This document shows positions 6,542 through 8,841 of a DNA stretch of 8,841 nt, one piece after another. Made by a program: the position numbers and the translations under genes. Under the pieces are notes generated by a model. That model saw nothing but the letters and a program-made list of their open reading frames with translations, had not been told where the DNA came from and searched no databases. The stretch comes from an uncultured Flavobacteriales bacterium (GTDB taxonomy: Bacteria > Bacteroidota > Bacteroidia > Flavobacteriales > BACL11). The stretch spans positions 1 to 8,841 of the forward strand of contig CAJXFN010000057.1 in assembly GCA_913052655.1 (NCBI GenBank). Direction: 5' to 3'. Every line of letters starts with the position of its first letter. The stretch's first letter is position 1.

Positions 6542-8491
6542 ATGAGTGAAGAGAATAAAAATCAAGATTATGGCGCTAGTAATATTACAGTGCTTGAAGG
6601 ACTGGAGGCTGTGCGAAAAAGACCCGCCATGTATATTGGAGATATTGGTCAGAAAGGATTACATCATTTAGTGTATGAAGTAGTCGATAATTCTATTGAT
6701 GAGGCTCTTGCAGGTCATTGTTCTCATATTGATGTTTTTATTAATCAAGATAATTCAATTACAGTTTCCGATAATGGTAGAGGTATTCCTACAGATATTC
6801 ACGAAAAAGAGGGAAGGTCTGCTCTAGAGGTTGTAATGACAGTACTACACGCAGGAGGTAAGTTTGACAAGGGGTCTTATAAAGTATCTGGAGGTCTACA
6901 TGGAGTTGGAGTTTCTTGTGTAAACGCTCTTTCTACAGATTTAAGAGTAGAAGTTCATAGAGGAGGTAAGATTTTTGAACAAGAGTATAAAATTGGTATA
7001 CCTCAGTATGATGTAAGAGAAATAGGAATCACTGATAAAACAGGTACCTTTGTAACTTTTAAACCAGATGATTCAATTTTTGTAGATACTATATATCATT
7101 TTGATATTTTATCTGCTAGATTAAGAGAGCTTTCTTTTCTGAATAAGGGTATTCATTTATCTCTTACTGACAAGAGAAGGACAGATGAAGAAGGAAGTTT
7201 TGTAAAAGAAGAATATTTTTCAGAAGGAGGATTAAAGGAATTTGTTTCTTTTTTAGATGGAACAAGAGAATCTATATTGAATAATGTGATTTATTTTGAT
7301 GGAGAAAAAGATGGAGTACCTGTTGAGGTTGCAATGGTTTATAATTCCTCCTATACGGAGAATGTACATTCTTATGTAAACAATATTAATACACATGAGG
7401 GAGGTACGCACCTTTCAGGATTTAGAAGAGGACTCACTCGTACTCTTAAAAAATATGCAGATGAGTCAGGTTTGCTTAAAAAAGTTAAGTTTGAGATTTC
7501 TGGAGATGACTTTAGAGAAGGTTTGACCGCAGTCGTTTCTGTCAAGGTAATGGAGCCACAATTTGAAGGACAGACGAAAACAAAGCTTGGAAATAAGGAA
7601 GTTACCTCTTCCGTTTCTCAAGCAGTAAGTGAAATGCTTGCTAATTATTTAGAAGAAAATCCCAAGCAAGCGCAATTGATTGTACAGAAAGTTATTCTTG
7701 CTGCTACTGCTAGAAATGCAGCAAGAAAAGCAAGAGAAATGGTACAAAGAAAATCTGTAATGACGGGTTCAGGACTTCCTGGGAAATTATCCGATTGTTC
7801 AGAGAGAGACCCTGAGAAGTGTGAAATTTTCTTAGTAGAGGGAGATTCTGCTGGTGGTACAGCCAAGCAAGGAAGAGACAGACATTTTCAAGCAATTTTA
7901 CCGTTAAGAGGAAAAATTTTAAATGTAGAAAAAGCCATGCAGCACAAGGTTTTTGAAAACGAAGAGATTAAGAATATGTATACTGCTCTTGGTGTATCTG
8001 TAGGTACTGAAGAAGATGAAAGAGCTTTAAACACAGAAAAATTAAGATACCATAAGATTGTAATTATGACAGATGCTGATATTGATGGTAGTCATATTGC
8101 GACGTTAATTCTTACTTTTTTCTTTCGTTATATGAAGGAATTAGTAGAAAAAGGATATATCTATATTGCAACTCCACCTCTATATTTATTAAAGAAAGGT
8201 AAAGATCAAAGATATTGTTGGTCCGACGAGGAAAGAGATAGATTGATTGAAGAAATGAAAGCAGGAAAAGATGTAAACGTTGGAATACAGAGATATAAGG
8301 GTCTTGGGGAGATGAATGCTGTTCAACTTTGGGATACAACCTTAAATCCTGAACAAAGAACTTTAAAACAAGTTTCAATTGATAGTGCTGCAGAGGCAGA
8401 TAGAGTGTTTTCTATGTTAATGGGAGATGAGGTGCCACCAAGGAGAGCGTTTATTGAGGCTAATGCTAAATATGCAAATATTGATGCTTAA
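6542..8491 (+). CDS. gyrB: GyrB, DNA gyrase subunit B
   Basis: This is the ATPase and TOPRIM subunit of DNA gyrase, which with GyrA (not in this window) introduces negative supercoils into DNA using ATP. The GHKL ATPase domain shows EVVDNSIDEA (E46 is the general base, N50 binds Mg-ATP), SDNGRGIP (D77), HAGGKFD and the SGGLHGVG lid. The transducer region contains QTKTKLGN. The TOPRIM domain has VEGDSAGG (E433, D435), PLRGK (R456) and TDADIDGSHI (D511, D513, D515). The C-terminal GyrA-contact segment contains RYKGLGEMN. All catalytic residues are intact. At 649 residues it is of the short type without the roughly 165-residue insertion of E. coli GyrB. The start MSEENKNQDYGASNI fits the family. 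ParE is the alternative; overall motif content and length favour GyrB. mdh follows after 21 bases. Confidence 0.96.
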   Translation: MSEENKNQDYGASNITVLEGLEAVRKRPAMYIGDIGQKGLHHLVYEVVDNSIDEALAGHCSHIDVFINQDNSITVSDNGRGIPTDIHEKEGRSALEVVMTVLHAGGKFDKGSYKVSGGLHGVGVSCVNALSTDLRVEVHRGGKIFEQEYKIGIPQYDVREIGITDKTGTFVTFKPDDSIFVDTIYHFDILSARLRELSFLNKGIHLSLTDKRRTDEEGSFVKEEYFSEGGLKEFVSFLDGTRESILNNVIYFDGEKDGVPVEVAMVYNSSYTENVHSYVNNINTHEGGTHLSGFRRGLTRTLKKYADESGLLKKVKFEISGDDFREGLTAVVSVKVMEPQFEGQTKTKLGNKEVTSSVSQAVSEMLANYLEENPKQAQLIVQKVILAATARNAARKAREMVQRKSVMTGSGLPGKLSDCSERDPEKCEIFLVEGDSAGGTAKQGRDRHFQAILPLRGKILNVEKAMQHKVFENEEIKNMYTALGVSVGTEEDERALNTEKLRYHKIVIMTDADIDGSHIATLILTFFFRYMKELVEKGYIYIATPPLYLLKKGKDQRYCWSDEERDRLIEEMKAGKDVNVGIQRYKGLGEMNAVQLWDTTLNPEQRTLKQVSIDSAAEADRVFSMLMGDEVPPRRAFIEANAKYANIDA

Positions 8492-8512
8492 TAATAAAAA
8501 AAATAAAAATAA

Positions 8513-8841
8513 ATGAAAGTAACAGTAGTAGGAGCGGGGGCAGTAGGAGCGAGTTGTGCTGAGTACATTGCAATTAAAAATTTTGCTTCTGAGGTTGTTT
8601 TAGTGGATATTAAAGAAAATTTTGCCGAGGGTAAAGCAATGGACTTAATGCAAACATCATCATTAAATGGATTTGATACTAAGATTATAGGAAGTACTAA
8701 CGATTATAGCAAAACTTCTGGTAGTGATATTGCGGTAATTACATCTGGTATCCCTAGAAAGCCTGGGATGACAAGAGAGGAACTTATTGGAATTAATGCA
8801 GGTATTGTTAAAACTGTTTCAGAAAACTTAATTAAATATTC
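8513..8841 (+). CDS. mdh: Malate dehydrogenase, N-terminal 109 residues (cut by right window edge)
   Basis: This gene encodes the NAD-dependent TCA-cycle enzyme that interconverts malate and oxaloacetate in the cytoplasm. The frame from ATG at 8513 reads MKVTVVGAGAVGASCAEYIA, with the Rossmann glycine motif G7-x-G9-x-x-G12, the NAD-ribose-binding Asp32 in VLVDI, and the mobile active-site loop GIPRKPGMTREEL carrying the substrate-binding arginines R82 and R88. It continues into NAGIV (95-99). These belong to the LDH-like MDH type common in Bacteroidota. The family is about 310 residues, so roughly two thirds, including the catalytic His, lies beyond the edge. The short A-rich 21-base gap after gyrB has no promoter-like box, so readthrough from gyrB is likely. 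Lactate dehydrogenase is unlikely because the loop has Arg at 82, where LDH carries Gln. Confidence 0.93.
   Translation, partial: MKVTVVGAGAVGASCAEYIAIKNFASEVVLVDIKENFAEGKAMDLMQTSSLNGFDTKIIGSTNDYSKTSGSDIAVITSGIPRKPGMTREELIGINAGIVKTVSENLIKY

Noticed and set aside
7645..7895. Two overlapping minus-strand open frames inside gyrB
   Set aside because: Both lie opposite the conserved TOPRIM region of GyrB and are explained by its codon composition.
8112..8378. Minus-strand open frame of 88 codons inside gyrB
   Set aside because: Opposite the conserved GyrB C-terminus; hydrophobic, low-complexity composition typical of an antisense reading.

Overview
The window looks like a piece of chromosome from a very AT-rich member of the Bacteroidota, most likely Flavobacteriales. 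The evidence is the roughly 30% GC judged by eye, A-rich start regions without clear Shine-Dalgarno sequences, exported proteins whose signal peptides end in ...NGQ or ...FSQ, one good Bacteroidetes-type promoter box (TAnnTTTG) before gyrB, and a GyrB of 649 residues that lacks the extra C-terminal insertion of the enterobacterial enzyme. No rRNA, tRNA, CRISPR array, transposase or phage gene is visible. Coding density is high and the longest gene-free stretch is about 150 bases.

Left part, minus strand (1-1493): a tight three-gene cluster read leftwards. It starts with an unrecognised 70-residue protein, followed by ftsE (ATPase of the FtsEX division complex) and murB (UDP-N-acetylenolpyruvoylglucosamine reductase of peptidoglycan synthesis), which runs off the left edge. 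The genes overlap (ATGAGTAA between the first two, TGATG between ftsE and murB), which suggests one mRNA with translational coupling and a cell wall/division theme.

Middle, plus strand (1644-6419): a divergent pair of exported proteins separated by only 12 bases. The first is a 1017-residue periplasmic protein built of tetratricopeptide repeats. The second is a 569-residue predicted outer-membrane beta-barrel ending in Phe. Their adjacency suggests a cell-envelope machine, but no precise function can be assigned.

Right part, plus strand (6420-8841): an intergenic region holds two adjacent AT-rich palindromes and the promoter-like box. It is followed by gyrB (complete) and, 21 bases later, mdh (malate dehydrogenase, cut by the right edge). 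Most of the window is housekeeping. The least explained items are the TPR/barrel pair, the 70-residue protein upstream of ftsE, and the palindrome cluster between the barrel gene and gyrB.
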